Shown: piece by piece, positions 35,675 through 46,128 of the stretch
Numbering within the stretch: the stretch's first letter is position 1
How the letters are laid out: every line of letters starts with the position of its first letter
Assembly: GCA_029855935.1 (NCBI GenBank)
Contig: JAGSHN010000020.1
Location: forward strand, 88,471 to 152,470
Origin: Candidatus Thorarchaeota archaeon
GTDB lineage: Archaea; Asgardarchaeota; Thorarchaeia; Thorarchaeales; Thorarchaeaceae
DNA: 64,000 bases
Direction of reading: 5' to 3'
Program-made: the position numbers and the translations under genes
The notes under the pieces: model-generated
Told to the model about the DNA's origin: nothing
Databases searched by the model: none
Seen by the model: only the letters and a program-made list of their open reading frames with translations

Positions 35675-36747
35675 TGGAGAGACCAACGATTGGAATGATC
35701 GGCTCTCACAGCGCAGAAGAGATTGCGGTTGCTGCCAAGGCCAACGGATTCGAGACAGTGGTCGTCTGTCAGAGGGGACGGGAGAGGCTCTATGCGGTCT
35801 ACGACCGGCATCTCTTCGACCATATCATAGTCCTAGACAGGTTTGCCGATATGATCAATGACGACGTCCAGGAGCAGCTTGAAGAGCTGAACACACTATG
35901 GATACCGAACCGTTCCTTCTCAGTCTACGTCGGATACGACAACATAGAGAAGAGATTCCGCATCCCGATGTACGGCAATAGATGGTTGCTGAGGGTCGAG
36001 GAGAGAGGCACTCCCCGGGACCAGTACTGGCTGCTACGAGAGTCTGGCGTACGCATTCCCGAACCTGTGAATCCCGAGAAGATTGATAGGCTGGTCATAG
36101 TGAAGGTCCAGCAGAAGGACCGCCCACTGGAACGAGCCTTCTTCTACGCCGCGTCCACGGACGAGTACCGTGAGAAGAGCGAGCGACTGATTCGTGAGGG
36201 AGTGATATCAACAGATGACCTCGCGGCGGCGACAGTGGAGGAATTCATCCTCGCACCAAGGTTCAACGCAAACTTTCAGGCCTATGGCATGAGCGACTTC
36301 TGGGGTAGTCTCGACTTGGTGGGATTCGACGACAGGATTCAGACCAATCTCACCGGCCTGCTCAACCTCCCCGCTCGGGACCAACTCGCCATCGATGTGC
36401 CCATAGTCAATGAGGAGGTGGGTCACAAGGGCGTTACAATGAGAGAGAGCAAGAAGCCACTGGTATACGATGCAGCGGAGAGGCTGATAGAGGGTGTGAA
36501 AAGACATTTCCCGCCGAAGATGATAGGCCTCTTCAGCCTGCAGGGCGCTCTGACTGAGGAGTCGGAGTTCGTCGTCTTTGATCTGAGTCCGCGTGTGCCT
36601 GGTGCTCCGTGCGTCGGGCCCACCAGCCCCGAGATGCGGCGGTTGTCCCTGAAGTTCGGTCGTGAGATTATCTCACCGCTCGACCTCTGTATGATAGACA
36701 TAGAGACCGCTGTGCAGGAGGAGCGCCTCGATGACGTATCCACATGA
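35674..36747 (+). CDS. PurP-family paralogue, copy 2
   Basis: 357 residues of the same ATP-grasp family (MERPTIGMIGSHSAEEIAVAAKANGF; VFDLSPRVPGAP at the C-terminus), one base overlapping purP copy 1. The glycine loop of copy 1 is replaced by VIVKVQQKDRPLERAFFY, lacking the GG pair, and the internal segment differs. Some archaea have two PurP types of which only one was shown to be a FAICAR synthetase. Copy 2 may be an accessory subunit or have another amide-bond role. It ends 63 nt before purC/S, the longest gap in the operon. Confidence 0.85.
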   Translation: MERPTIGMIGSHSAEEIAVAAKANGFETVVVCQRGRERLYAVYDRHLFDHIIVLDRFADMINDDVQEQLEELNTLWIPNRSFSVYVGYDNIEKRFRIPMYGNRWLLRVEERGTPRDQYWLLRESGVRIPEPVNPEKIDRLVIVKVQQKDRPLERAFFYAASTDEYREKSERLIREGVISTDDLAAATVEEFILAPRFNANFQAYGMSDFWGSLDLVGFDDRIQTNLTGLLNLPARDQLAIDVPIVNEEVGHKGVTMRESKKPLVYDAAERLIEGVKRHFPPKMIGLFSLQGALTEESEFVVFDLSPRVPGAPCVGPTSPEMRRLSLKFGREIISPLDLCMIDIETAVQEERLDDVST

Positions 36748-36810
36748 TTCAAAACGGGTCTTTGGCGGGTGGCAGCTCGCACAGGTCCAGCGTGATGTGA
36801 GGAGATAGAG

Positions 36811-37815
36811 TTGCGACTGATACACGAAGGCAAGGTCAAGAGGGTCTTCAGTGATCCCGAGTCTGACGACAGACTGATAGTCGAGTTCACCGACGCAATC
36901 ACCGCGGGCGACGGCGAGAGGCGTGAGATCATCGAGGGCAAGGGAGCAGTGGCCTGCGAGACAACGGCGCTGCTGTTCGGTTATCTTGAGGACAAGGGCC
37001 TCGCGACTCATTTCATTCGGCAACTCGACGAGACGAGACTCGTCTGCAGAAAGGTAAGCATATTTCCCATCGAGGCTGTCTGCAGGAACTTGGCCGCTGG
37101 CTCTTTTGCGCGGCGTTACGGCCTTGAGGACGGACGACCACTCTCGCGTCCGCTGGTCGAGTTCTTTCTCAAGAGCGATGAGCTACACGACCCACTGATC
37201 ACTGCGGATGCCATCATCCGACTTGGGCTGGCCACACGCGAGGAACTTGACTTCATCAGGCGAGTCACACTGGCGGTCAACTACTATCTTGGAACTCTCC
37301 TCAGTCAGGTGGGGCTCAGGCTAGTCGATTTCAAGCTCGAGTTCGGCAGGACTGATGATGGTGACATTCTGATAGCGGATGAGATCTCAGGTGACACGAT
37401 GCGCGTCTGGGACGAGAGCGGTGGGTCGCTGGACAAGGATGTCTTCAGAAAGGACAAGGGCAATGTGCTTGAGGTGTACAACCTACTGCTGGAGAAGCTA
37501 AAGGAGACGAGGCCCAAAGAGGTCCCAGTCCGGGGCGAAGTTGTGCGGGTCCTTGTTATGCCGAAGGAGGGTATAAAGAACCCGCCGGGAGAGGTCGCAA
37601 GAAAGGCACTTCTCAGGCTCGGGTTCGAAGAGGTTGAAGAAGTAAGGGCGGGTAAGGTGTTCAGGCTGTGTCTGCGGAGAGCGGTGTCTCCGGAGATGCT
37701 CGGACGAATCGAGGAGATGAACACGAGGCTCCTTGCCAACCCGATAGCCGAGGCAACCTATGTGGGGTTTGATGATAATGGCAATTGCGGTGATTCGTTT
37801 TCCGGGGACGAATAA
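36811..37815 (+). CDS. purC: Fused SAICAR synthetase (PurC) and FGAR amidotransferase small subunit (PurS)
   Basis: Two purine enzymes in one chain of 334 residues. Residues about 1-235 are PurC, which joins CAIR to aspartate: IHEGKVKRVF, the GKGAVACE segment, RNLAAGSFARRYG, and DFKLEFGRTDDGDILIADEISGDTMRVWD. Residues about 245-325 match PurS: VRVLVMPKEGIKNPPGEVARKALLRLGF, then EMNTRLLANPIAEATYVGF. PurS bridges PurL and PurQ in the FGAM synthase complex. The start is TTG 36811 with TGAGGAGA upstream. The end overlaps purQ by 38 nt. Both parts keep their family motifs, so the fusion seems functional. Confidence 0.93.
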   Translation: MRLIHEGKVKRVFSDPESDDRLIVEFTDAITAGDGERREIIEGKGAVACETTALLFGYLEDKGLATHFIRQLDETRLVCRKVSIFPIEAVCRNLAAGSFARRYGLEDGRPLSRPLVEFFLKSDELHDPLITADAIIRLGLATREELDFIRRVTLAVNYYLGTLLSQVGLRLVDFKLEFGRTDDGDILIADEISGDTMRVWDESGGSLDKDVFRKDKGNVLEVYNLLLEKLKETRPKEVPVRGEVVRVLVMPKEGIKNPPGEVARKALLRLGFEEVEEVRAGKVFRLCLRRAVSPEMLGRIEEMNTRLLANPIAEATYVGFDDNGNCGDSFSGDE

Positions 37816-38473
37816 CGAGAATGACGTGATGCGCGCACTCGGCACAATCCCCGGTGCTGAGGCCCAGCTCGTACCGAGCAGATTGGGCTCCGCTGCTCTG
37901 AAGGAGGCGGATGGTGTCATCATCCCTGGCGGCTTCTCCTACGGCGACTACATAAGGGCGGGCGCGGTCGCCGCGGCGGGGGAGATCATGGAGGGGGTGA
38001 AGGAGCTTGCAAATGACGGGAGGCCCGTTCTTGGTATCTGTAATGGTTTTCAGATACTGACCGAGTGCGGGCTGCTCCCGGGCGCACTGTTGCCTAATAC
38101 GAGTGCTCGGTTCGTATGTAGATGGGTCTATCTGAGAGTCAGTGAACAGACCACTGCATTCACAGAGGGATTGGAGGACGCTGTCCTGAAGATGCCCGTC
38201 GCACACGCTGATGGGAACTACTACTGCACCGAGAATGACCTGACGGTGTTGAACCTCCACGGACTCGTCCCGCTCAGATACAGCGATGAGAATGGGGAGA
38301 CGGTCCCAGCGGTGAACCCGAACGGCTCGATCGACAACATCGCAGCAGTCATCAACGAGGCGGGGAACGTGATGGGCATGATGCCGCATCCTGAGAGAGC
38401 GTCGCGACCCTCCTTGGGATCCGCCGACGGCCTTGCCATCCTTGAGAACTTTGTGAGGAGTACCAAATGCTGA
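37778..38473 (+). CDS. purQ: FGAM synthase glutaminase subunit (PurQ)
   Basis: Supplies ammonia from glutamine to PurL. The 231 residues form a class I glutaminase: VIRFPGTNNENDV, IIPGGFSYGDYIRAGA, nucleophile cysteine in LGICNGFQIL, and MMPHPERA with the catalytic His and Glu. Start ATG 37778 lies inside the purC/S end in another frame; ATG 37772 and an ATG at 37760 are alternatives. Its stop overlaps purL by 7 nt. The partner PurS sits on the neighbouring fusion protein. Confidence 0.95.
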   Translation: MAIAVIRFPGTNNENDVMRALGTIPGAEAQLVPSRLGSAALKEADGVIIPGGFSYGDYIRAGAVAAAGEIMEGVKELANDGRPVLGICNGFQILTECGLLPGALLPNTSARFVCRWVYLRVSEQTTAFTEGLEDAVLKMPVAHADGNYYCTENDLTVLNLHGLVPLRYSDENGETVPAVNPNGSIDNIAAVINEAGNVMGMMPHPERASRPSLGSADGLAILENFVRSTKC

Positions 38474-40635
38474 CACACGAAGAGATTGAGCATGCAACAA
38501 AGGTGCTCGGTCGCAGGCCGAACGACACAGAGCTGGCTATGCTCGACGTTCTATGGTCCGAGCACTGCAGCTACAAGAGCAGCAAGCGGTGGTTCCACCT
38601 GTTCAAGACGGATGGCGAGAACGTCTACCTGGGTATAGGAGAGGGGGCCGGTCTAGTCGACATTGGCGATGGCATCCTTGTCGGTGTAGCAATGGAGTCC
38701 CACAATCACCCAAGCCAGGTGGACCCGTACAATGGCGCTGCCACAGGCGTTGGCGGTATCATCCGCGATGTGATCTCACAGGGCTGCCGTGCAGTCGGCC
38801 TGATGAACTGTCTCAGATTCGGCCATCCCTCGAAGCCGAAGAACGCGTACCTCCTTGAGCGGGTCGTGAGGGGCATCTCTGACTACGGGAACAGTGTTGG
38901 CATTCCGATGGTGGGAGGTGAGATAGAGTTTGACGACTCATACGAGGGCAACTGTCTTGTGAACGTCGTATGCATCGGCGTTGTCCGTCCGGACAAGGTC
39001 GTCAGGAGTAGTGCCAGAACACCTGGTCATCACCTTGTCATCTTTGGCTCCACCACAGGTCGAGATGGCATCGCGGGCGTCAGCTTCGCATCAGAAACAT
39101 TCTCTGATGACGAGGAGGAAGACCGCAGTGCGATCCAGATTGGCGACCCTCTTGCGAAGAAGGTGGTTGTCGACACGCTTGCTCAGCTTGTTGAGGAAGA
39201 CCTGGTTGATGGTCTTCAGGACCTCGGCGGTGGGGGGCTGACATCCTGCGCAGGCGAGCTTGCCGCCAGCGGTGGCACTGGCGTCGAGATCGATGTGGCA
39301 AAGGTGCCTCTGAGAGAGCGTGATATGACACCGAGAGAGATCATCGTCTCCGAGTCACAGGAGAGAATGCTGGCCGTCGTCGCACCTGAGAAGCTCGAAC
39401 GGGTGCTGGAGATACTGATTGAGAACGACACTCCTCACGCCGTCATAGGCTCCGTCACGGACGACGGATACTTCACCGTGAAAGAGAATGGAGATATTGA
39501 GGCAAGGCTTCCAATCAGCCTGCTCGTCGGAGGCTTCCCAGTCCCCGAGCGCACCGAGGGATCTCTCCCTGTCCAGCCACACACTATGGACTGGTATGAG
39601 GAGCCGGACGACTATGTGGAGGAGATACTACGTCTGCTCGGCTCCGTCAATATCGCCTCGAGAGAGTGGGTGTACAGTCAGTATGACCAGCATGTCCAGT
39701 CCAATACAATAGTGGACATTGGTGAGAATGCGGGCGTTCTCGAGTTCCCGTTGAACAAACGGCTGGCCTTTGCGAGCCACTGCAACTCCTTTTGGACACT
39801 CCTCGATCCTCAACAGGGGACTGCTAACTCTGCTGCAGAGACGCTCAGGAACCTTGTCGCAATGGGCGCACGTCCAATCCTCATAGCCGACTGTCTCAAC
39901 TTCGGCAACCCCGAACGGCCAGACTCCTACGCCCAATTCGTAGAGGCAGTTCGAGGGCTCGGGCGGTTCTCGCACGACTTCGACATCCCAATAGTTGGAG
40001 GCAACGTCAGCCTCTACAACGAGTCCGAGGTAGAGGGCAAGGTGAGACGTATCAATCCGACGCCACAGGTGATGATGGCAGGCATCTTCGAGGCGGGATT
40101 TGCACCTGTGAGGCGCACGCTCTGCACACCGTGGGCCAATGTCTTTCTCATAGGCGAGACACTCGACGAACTGAACGGCTCCGAGTACCAGAGGTTGAAA
40201 CTAGGAAGGGTGCAGGGCTTTCCGCCCGCGTACCGACCCGTGGCAGAGAAGAACGCAATGGAGGCCGTGCTCAATGCTCATCGTGCTCGTCTGATAAGGT
40301 CGTGCAACAATGTTGGCAGGGGCGGTCTGGCCGTCGCGCTGATGAAGATGGTCATAGGCTCGGATTACGGTTTCAGACTGAACACCACCACCGTCCCCGG
40401 AAAGGCGGGAACTCTTGGCCGGGCCCTGTTCTCGGAGACATCCGCACGGTACCTGGCTGAGGTGAGCGAGAGCAACCAGAAGCAGTTTCTTGAGATAATG
40501 GCCCGCCACAACGTGCCAGTCTGCGAGCTGGCCCTCACCGTCGCAGATCACATTGCAGACTTTGGAGAGTTCAGAGTGCCTGTTGATCGGGCTGAGGAGG
40601 AATTCCGGACCAGTCTGTCACGATATCTGGAGTGA
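38467..40635 (+). CDS. purL: FGAM synthase large (catalytic) subunit (PurL)
   Basis: Turns FGAR to FGAM with ATP and ammonia. The 722 residues are typical of the small PurL that needs PurS and PurQ. Motifs: [63 protein letters not shown] and the C-terminal [13 protein letters not shown]. Its ATG overlaps purQ and its TGA overlaps the ATG of purE/M by one base. Complete. Confidence 0.96.
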   Translation: MLTHEEIEHATKVLGRRPNDTELAMLDVLWSEHCSYKSSKRWFHLFKTDGENVYLGIGEGAGLVDIGDGILVGVAMESHNHPSQVDPYNGAATGVGGIIRDVISQGCRAVGLMNCLRFGHPSKPKNAYLLERVVRGISDYGNSVGIPMVGGEIEFDDSYEGNCLVNVVCIGVVRPDKVVRSSARTPGHHLVIFGSTTGRDGIAGVSFASETFSDDEEEDRSAIQIGDPLAKKVVVDTLAQLVEEDLVDGLQDLGGGGLTSCAGELAASGGTGVEIDVAKVPLRERDMTPREIIVSESQERMLAVVAPEKLERVLEILIENDTPHAVIGSVTDDGYFTVKENGDIEARLPISLLVGGFPVPERTEGSLPVQPHTMDWYEEPDDYVEEILRLLGSVNIASREWVYSQYDQHVQSNTIVDIGENAGVLEFPLNKRLAFASHCNSFWTLLDPQQGTANSAAETLRNLVAMGARPILIADCLNFGNPERPDSYAQFVEAVRGLGRFSHDFDIPIVGGNVSLYNESEVEGKVRRINPTPQVMMAGIFEAGFAPVRRTLCTPWANVFLIGETLDELNGSEYQRLKLGRVQGFPPAYRPVAEKNAMEAVLNAHRARLIRSCNNVGRGGLAVALMKMVIGSDYGFRLNTTTVPGKAGTLGRALFSETSARYLAEVSESNQKQFLEIMARHNVPVCELALTVADHIADFGEFRVPVDRAEEEFRTSLSRYLE

Positions 40636-42083
40636 TGAAGCTTATGACTGACGTGCTTGTGATAGCGGGAAGCCGAAGCGACGAGAAGATAGTCGAGAAG
40701 GTGACAAAGACCCTTGAGAAGCTGGATATCTCGTACTCTGTCGAGTTTGCCTCCGCACACAGAGAGCCCGAACGTGTGAAGAGCCTGATCGAGGAGTCAG
40801 AGGCTCGCGTGATCATCGCCATCGCCGGCCTTGCTGCGGCACTCCCGGGCTACGTGGCCTCGCTGACAAGTCGGCCCGTGATCGGTGTTCCCGTGTCCGC
40901 CGCGCTCGGCGGGCTCGATGCCCTGTTGTCTATCGCACAGATGCCCAAGGGCGTCCCTGTCGCCACTGTCGGCATCGACAATGGACAGAATGCTGCATTC
41001 TTGGCCGCACGGATACTCGCTCTCACAGATGAGGGGGTCACTGGCCCCCCGCCAAGGACCTATGCAGAGGCAGGCGTTGACGAGTCTGAAGTCGCTGCTG
41101 GTCTTGAGGTCCTCTCAAGGTACGTCCGCCAGTCGTTCTCCGGTCACGACGTCCCTGTCGAGTTCGGGCACTTTGCTAATCTAGTCAGGGTCGGGGACGG
41201 TCTCTATGTGGCGCTCTCCACGGACGGCGTCGGCAGCAAGGTCTTGATCGCAGAGATGGTCGGTCGGTTCGATACCATAGCCCAGGACTGCGTGGCAATG
41301 AACGTCAACGACCTGATATGCATAGGCGCAACACCAGTGGGATTTGTGGACTATCTCGCCTGTGCCAGACCACTTCCTCGCACAGTGCTTGAGCAGATCG
41401 GCCAGGGCCTCCGCGATGCTTGTCGTACGGCGGGAGTCCCGATACTCGGTGGCGAGACCGCAATCTTGCCCGACATTATCCGGGGGCACGGGGACACAGC
41501 ACTGGACCTTGCAGGCACCGCAGTGGGTGTTGCAAGAGAGGACGAGGTCATAGACGGACGCGCCATTGAGCCGGGAGACGCTATCATCGGGATAGAATCG
41601 AATGGCCTCCACTCCAACGGCTTCACTCTCGTCAGAAAGGCACTGCTAGCGACTCATTCGCTTGAGGAGAAGACGAACTGGGGGAGGACGCTTGGCGAGG
41701 AGCTCCTCCGTCCAACAACAATCTACGTACCACACTTCAAGCGTCTCAAGGAGGCAGGAATTGAGATTCACGGTCTCGCACACATCACAGGCTCGGCGTT
41801 CAGGAAGATCCTCAGGCTCGGCGACTTTCACTTCCGGCTTGATGAGATGCCGTTGCCCCCGCCCATCTTCGACCTCGTTCGCAAGGAAGGTAACATCGAG
41901 TGGGAGGAGATGTTCACGACCTTCAATATGGGAGTAGGCCTTGTCGTAGTGGTTCCTGAGGACGCCGAGGAAGAGGCAATAGATGCGCTGAGACCTCTCG
42001 GTGGCGCGCAGAGGGTGGGGGTTGTAGAGACCTCGGGCAAGGGCAGAGTCACGATCAAACGCTTTGAGGTGGTGATAGAATGA
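40635..42083 (+). CDS. purM: Fused AIR carboxylase (PurE) and AIR synthase (PurM)
   Basis: Two neighbouring steps in one chain of 482 residues. Residues about 1-135 are PurE ([60 protein letters not shown]). The His of the usual AHLPG is Ala. Residues about 140-482 are PurM ([76 protein letters not shown]). PurM makes AIR, which PurE carboxylates, so fusion may channel it. No PurK is present here; whether the PurE part uses CO2 directly is not settled by sequence. Start ATG 40635 overlaps purL; an ATG at 40644 is possible. The end overlaps purD by 4 nt. Confidence 0.94.
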   Translation: MKLMTDVLVIAGSRSDEKIVEKVTKTLEKLDISYSVEFASAHREPERVKSLIEESEARVIIAIAGLAAALPGYVASLTSRPVIGVPVSAALGGLDALLSIAQMPKGVPVATVGIDNGQNAAFLAARILALTDEGVTGPPPRTYAEAGVDESEVAAGLEVLSRYVRQSFSGHDVPVEFGHFANLVRVGDGLYVALSTDGVGSKVLIAEMVGRFDTIAQDCVAMNVNDLICIGATPVGFVDYLACARPLPRTVLEQIGQGLRDACRTAGVPILGGETAILPDIIRGHGDTALDLAGTAVGVAREDEVIDGRAIEPGDAIIGIESNGLHSNGFTLVRKALLATHSLEEKTNWGRTLGEELLRPTTIYVPHFKRLKEAGIEIHGLAHITGSAFRKILRLGDFHFRLDEMPLPPPIFDLVRKEGNIEWEEMFTTFNMGVGLVVVVPEDAEEEAIDALRPLGGAQRVGVVETSGKGRVTIKRFEVVIE

Positions 42084-43360
42084 CACGTGTTCTCCTCATC
42101 GGCAACGGTGCCAGAGAGCACGCCATTGCAGCGGCCCTTCGCCGGTCGGGAGTCGAGATCGTCGCCAGAATGAAGATGCTGAATCCAGGAATCGCCTCAC
42201 TGAGCAGCGAGGTATCTATCGGTCGGTTAAGCGACGTCGACGACTTTCCCGACCTCTCGAAAATCGACTTTGCGGTCGTCGGCCCCGAGCAACCTCTCTC
42301 GGAGGCGGTTGTCGATGCCCTTGAGAAACACGAAATTCCATGTGTCGGCCCTCTGCAGGCTGCTGCGAGAATTGAGACAAGCAAAGTCTTTGCCAGAGAG
42401 CTCCTCTCGCAGGCCGCTCCTGAGGCGAACCCTGACTACGTGATCATCCGGGACCGTGATGATATAGGACCCGCCATCAGACAGGTGGGACTGAAGAACG
42501 TTGTCGTCAAGCCGGATGGGCTGACTGGCGGCAAGGGCGTCAAGATCTTTGGAGAGCACCTCGATACTGAGGGGGCAGTTCGGGACTACGCACAGTCGCT
42601 GCTCATCAAGGAGGGAGTGCTTCTGATTGAGGAGAAGCTGGTGGGCATTGAGTTCACCGTCCAGACATTCGTCGACGGTGAGCGGGTCGTGCCGATGCCC
42701 CTCGTTCGAGACTACAAGAGAGCCTATGACGAGGACAGGGGACCAAACACAGGCTCGATGGGTTCCTATTCACAGGAAGACCATCACCTGTCGTACTTGG
42801 ACAGACGGGACGTGGAGTCGGCACTGAGAACGATGACCAGGGCCATCCGTATGCTCCGGGAGCGTCACGGAGTAGAGTATCGTGGGATTCTCTACGGCCA
42901 GTTCATAAAGACGAGTAATGGAGTCAAGGTTCTCGAGTTCAACGCGCGCTTTGGCGACCCAGAGGCGATGAACGTCCTCGCTCTGCTCGAGACACCCGCA
43001 GACAGCCTGTTCTGGAGCCTTCTGTACGGCAATGTGATGACACCTGAGTTCCGGAGACTTGCCACCGTCTGCGTCTACGTTGTCCCCGAGGGATATCCGG
43101 GGCCGGATGTCGCCCGCGACGCCAGAATAGTGGTCCCGTCAACAAATGATGCGCAGATCTACTATGCCTCTGTCTACGAGCAAGACGGAGCGGTCTACAC
43201 GACGGGCAGTCGGGCTGTAGCGGTGCTGGCTATGGGACATTCTGTGCCTGAGGCTCGTGAGACCGCCTACAGGGTGGTCAGGGGAGTTCGTGGTAGAGTC
43301 CGGTTCAGGACGGACATTGGAAAGGACGTTCCCGGTTCGGGTGAGGCCGATGGGTGCTAG
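42080..43360 (+). CDS. purD: Phosphoribosylamine-glycine ligase (PurD)
   Basis: Second step: joins phosphoribosylamine to glycine with ATP. The 426 residues are ATP-grasp: [13 protein letters not shown] at the start, [43 protein letters not shown], and [16 protein letters not shown] at the metal site. The start overlaps purE/M (ATGA) and its last 11 nt overlap guaA. Confidence 0.96.
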   Translation: MTRVLLIGNGAREHAIAAALRRSGVEIVARMKMLNPGIASLSSEVSIGRLSDVDDFPDLSKIDFAVVGPEQPLSEAVVDALEKHEIPCVGPLQAAARIETSKVFARELLSQAAPEANPDYVIIRDRDDIGPAIRQVGLKNVVVKPDGLTGGKGVKIFGEHLDTEGAVRDYAQSLLIKEGVLLIEEKLVGIEFTVQTFVDGERVVPMPLVRDYKRAYDEDRGPNTGSMGSYSQEDHHLSYLDRRDVESALRTMTRAIRMLRERHGVEYRGILYGQFIKTSNGVKVLEFNARFGDPEAMNVLALLETPADSLFWSLLYGNVMTPEFRRLATVCVYVVPEGYPGPDVARDARIVVPSTNDAQIYYASVYEQDGAVYTTGSRAVAVLAMGHSVPEARETAYRVVRGVRGRVRFRTDIGKDVPGSGEADGC

Positions 43361-44912
43361 AGAGAGAGTGCTCGTGCTGGACTTTGGTGGCCAGTACACG
43401 CATCTGATAGCACGTCGCTGCCGCGAGCTCGGTGTCTATGCCGAGATCGTCCCACAGGACAGAAGACTTGACGAGGATGCCCTTCACGGAGTGAAAGGGG
43501 TGATACTGTCGGGGGGCCCGCGGACAGTCACTGAACAAGACCTGATGGGGGTCACTGCAGAGAACCTCGGGGAACTCCGAAAGAGGCAGATTCCGATTCT
43601 CGGAATATGCTTTGGCCACCAGCTCCTCGCTGTCGCGCACGGCGCAGAACTGGCGCCGGGAGGAAACCCTGAGTACGGCAATACTCGGATACGTCTCCTT
43701 GACGAATCGTCCATTCTGCGCGGGCTCGAGGACGGGCAGACGGTGTGGATGAGTCACAGTGATGAGGTCAGAAGCCTCCCGGACGACCTCAAGGCGCTGG
43801 CGTTGAGCAGAGATGACAGGATTGCCGCCTTTCAATCAGACGACGGACTGATCTATGGAGTCCAGTTCCACCCCGAGGTCGCGCACACGCCCAATGGGAG
43901 ATCGGTGCTGAGGTCTTTCCTCTTTGACATCTGTGGCTTTGATGGAGGCTGGACCCCAGAGGATGAGGTCGAGGCAATAATCCGGTGGGTGAGCGAGGAG
44001 GTCGGCGACGAACAGGTCCTGATGGGGACGAGCGGCGGTGTTGACTCCACGGTGGCAGCCGTCCTGATCAAGATGGCCATAGGTGAGAGGTTGCACTGTG
44101 TCTTCGTGGACAACGGTCTTCTCAGAGAGGGTGAGCGCGAGGACGTACAGTCCGCCTTCAGGGAGATGGGCTTTGAGAACTTCCACGTGGTCGACGCCTC
44201 CGATGAGTTCCTCTCAGCGCTGGAGGGGATCGAGGACCCCGAGGAAAAGAGGAGAATCATCGCGGAGACGTTCATCCGCGTGTTCGAGCGGAAGGCAAAG
44301 GAGCTGGAGGAGACCTACGGCCCATTCACTTTCCTCGGCCAGGGCACCATATACCCTGACCGTGTGGAGAGTGCCGCAACTGGCAAGGCCACGGCCGTCA
44401 TCAAGAGCCACCACAACGTCAGACTACCAGAATGGATGAGAATGCGCGTGATAGAGCCGCTCAGGAACCTATACAAGGACGAGGTACGTCGTGTCGGTGC
44501 TCAGCTGGGCATCCCAGACCGTCTTCTGAGACGACAGCCATTCCCCGGTCCATCTCTTGCCATAAGAATCGGTGGCGAGGTGACCCGAGAACAGCTGAGA
44601 ATACTGAGACACGCTGATCGCATCCTCCAAGAGGAGATGAGCAAGGACCCGATATACGATCGCATCTGGCAGTCCTTCTGCGTCCTACTACCGGTACGCT
44701 CTGTTGGCGTGATGGGCGATCAACGCACCTATCAGCAGGCCTGTGTCATCCGGATTGTGGAGAGCGTAGACGCAATGACAGCCTCTGTCAGTACTCCCGA
44801 CTGGGAGATTCTGCTACGCGCTGCAGCCCGCATCGCAAATGAGGTCGAGGGGATCAACCGAGTGGTATACGACCTGACCTCGAAGCCTCCAGGCACTATC
44901 GAGTGGTACTGA
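43350..44912 (+). CDS. guaA: GMP synthase, glutamine-hydrolysing, single chain (GuaA)
   Basis: Converts XMP to GMP. The 520 residues join a glutaminase (FGGQYTHLIARR, LGICFGHQLLA with nucleophile Cys, GVQFHPEV) to the ATP pyrophosphatase (GTSGGVDSTVAAV) and the dimerisation end (RQPFPGPSLAIRI, TSKPPGTIEWY). Many euryarchaea split these in two genes; here they are one. Start ATG 43350 follows GGTGAGG and sits inside the end of purD. It is the last gene of the purine operon. Confidence 0.95.
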   Translation: MGARERVLVLDFGGQYTHLIARRCRELGVYAEIVPQDRRLDEDALHGVKGVILSGGPRTVTEQDLMGVTAENLGELRKRQIPILGICFGHQLLAVAHGAELAPGGNPEYGNTRIRLLDESSILRGLEDGQTVWMSHSDEVRSLPDDLKALALSRDDRIAAFQSDDGLIYGVQFHPEVAHTPNGRSVLRSFLFDICGFDGGWTPEDEVEAIIRWVSEEVGDEQVLMGTSGGVDSTVAAVLIKMAIGERLHCVFVDNGLLREGEREDVQSAFREMGFENFHVVDASDEFLSALEGIEDPEEKRRIIAETFIRVFERKAKELEETYGPFTFLGQGTIYPDRVESAATGKATAVIKSHHNVRLPEWMRMRVIEPLRNLYKDEVRRVGAQLGIPDRLLRRQPFPGPSLAIRIGGEVTREQLRILRHADRILQEEMSKDPIYDRIWQSFCVLLPVRSVGVMGDQRTYQQACVIRIVESVDAMTASVSTPDWEILLRAAARIANEVEGINRVVYDLTSKPPGTIEWY

Positions 44913-44976
44913 GAGCCACGCGTTGGTCCTACCGCTGTAGAGAGATAAATATGGGCGGCTGCCATGCAAGACTGCG

Positions 44977-46128
44977 GTGTGCAGAGTGGAGAAGTTGGCC
45001 TACCCCTACACCGAAAAGCTCCTTCAGTATGAGTTCAGTAGTGAGCACCCTCTCCGGCCCGACAGACTGAGGCTCACCTACGAACTCTCGAAGTGGGTGG
45101 GCCTGTTGGATGATGTCAACGTCTTCGAACCCTCGGTTGCCACACGGGAGGAACTGGAGCTCTTTCACGACCCTGCATTCGTCAATGCCGTTGAGTCGTG
45201 CAAGACAGGAGACTGTACGGACTGGAGGTACGGTCTTGGCACTCCGGACAATCCCGTCTTTCCGGAAATCTACGAGGCCGCCTGCAGATACGTCGGCGCC
45301 ACCCTAGACGGGATGAGAGAGCTTCTCAACGGCGCACCCGGGGCATTCGTCATCTCGGGGGGCCTGCACCACGCCCAGCGCAGTGAGGCGTCAGGATTCT
45401 GCATCTTCAACGACATCGTGATAGCCATCAAGATGTATCAGAGGAGGCATTCCGGCCGGGTCCTGTACTTTGACTTCGATGCTCATCACGCGGATGGTGT
45501 TCAGAACGCCTTCTACAGATCAAGGGACGTCCTGACCATCTCCATTCACGAGACCGGACGAACGCTGTTCCCCGGCACGGGACGCGTCTATGAGAACGGT
45601 GCTGGAGATGCAGTTGGCTACGCCGTGAACGTCCCTCTCCTCGCAGGGGCTGGTGATAGAGAACTTGTCAGGGCCTTTGAAGAGGTGGCCCTCCCGTTGT
45701 TTGAGAGTTATCAGCCTGACCTGCTTGTCACACAGCTGGGTGTCGATGGTCACTATCTAGATCCCCTTGCGCATCTCTCCTACACCAGTAAGGGGTACGA
45801 GACTGTGCTGAGGAGGCTCCGCGACCTCGCGCACGACAACTGCAGGCATGGCTGGCTCGCTGTCGGCGGTGGTGGCTATCACGTGATGAACGTAGCCCGT
45901 CTCTGGACGCTCTTCCTGGCAATCATTCTCGACAGAGACCTACCGGAGAGGATTCCCGAGGAGTTTCTGGCGCAGCATCAAGAGTTTCCGCTCGGACGGT
46001 GCCCGCCAACGTTTCGCGACGCCGGTCCTGTGACGCAGATGTTCAACTCTCCTGAGGATATCAAGAGCGACCTGGACAGAGTTCTTCAGCGGATTCGTGA
46101 GGAAGTCTTCCCTGCCCACGGCCTCTAG
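44977..46128 (+). CDS. Histone-deacetylase-family amidohydrolase (AcuC-like)
   Basis: Zinc enzyme that removes acetyl groups from lysine or polyamines. The 383 residues show the arginase-like HDAC core: EHPLRPDRLR, GGLHHAQRSEASGFCIFND (catalytic histidine pair), FDFDAHHADGVQ (zinc Asp and His), SIHETGRTLFPGTG, QLGVDGHYLDPLAHL (second Asp) and VGGGGYHVMNVAR. It is closest to the AcuC/HdaH type, which deacetylates acetyl-CoA synthetase. The TATA-like ATAAATATG (44945-44953) would start RNA about at the GTG at 44977, so it is probably leaderless. Its last bases overlap the convergent gene at 46125. Confidence 0.92.
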   Translation: MCRVEKLAYPYTEKLLQYEFSSEHPLRPDRLRLTYELSKWVGLLDDVNVFEPSVATREELELFHDPAFVNAVESCKTGDCTDWRYGLGTPDNPVFPEIYEAACRYVGATLDGMRELLNGAPGAFVISGGLHHAQRSEASGFCIFNDIVIAIKMYQRRHSGRVLYFDFDAHHADGVQNAFYRSRDVLTISIHETGRTLFPGTGRVYENGAGDAVGYAVNVPLLAGAGDRELVRAFEEVALPLFESYQPDLLVTQLGVDGHYLDPLAHLSYTSKGYETVLRRLRDLAHDNCRHGWLAVGGGGYHVMNVARLWTLFLAIILDRDLPERIPEEFLAQHQEFPLGRCPPTFRDAGPVTQMFNSPEDIKSDLDRVLQRIREEVFPAHGL

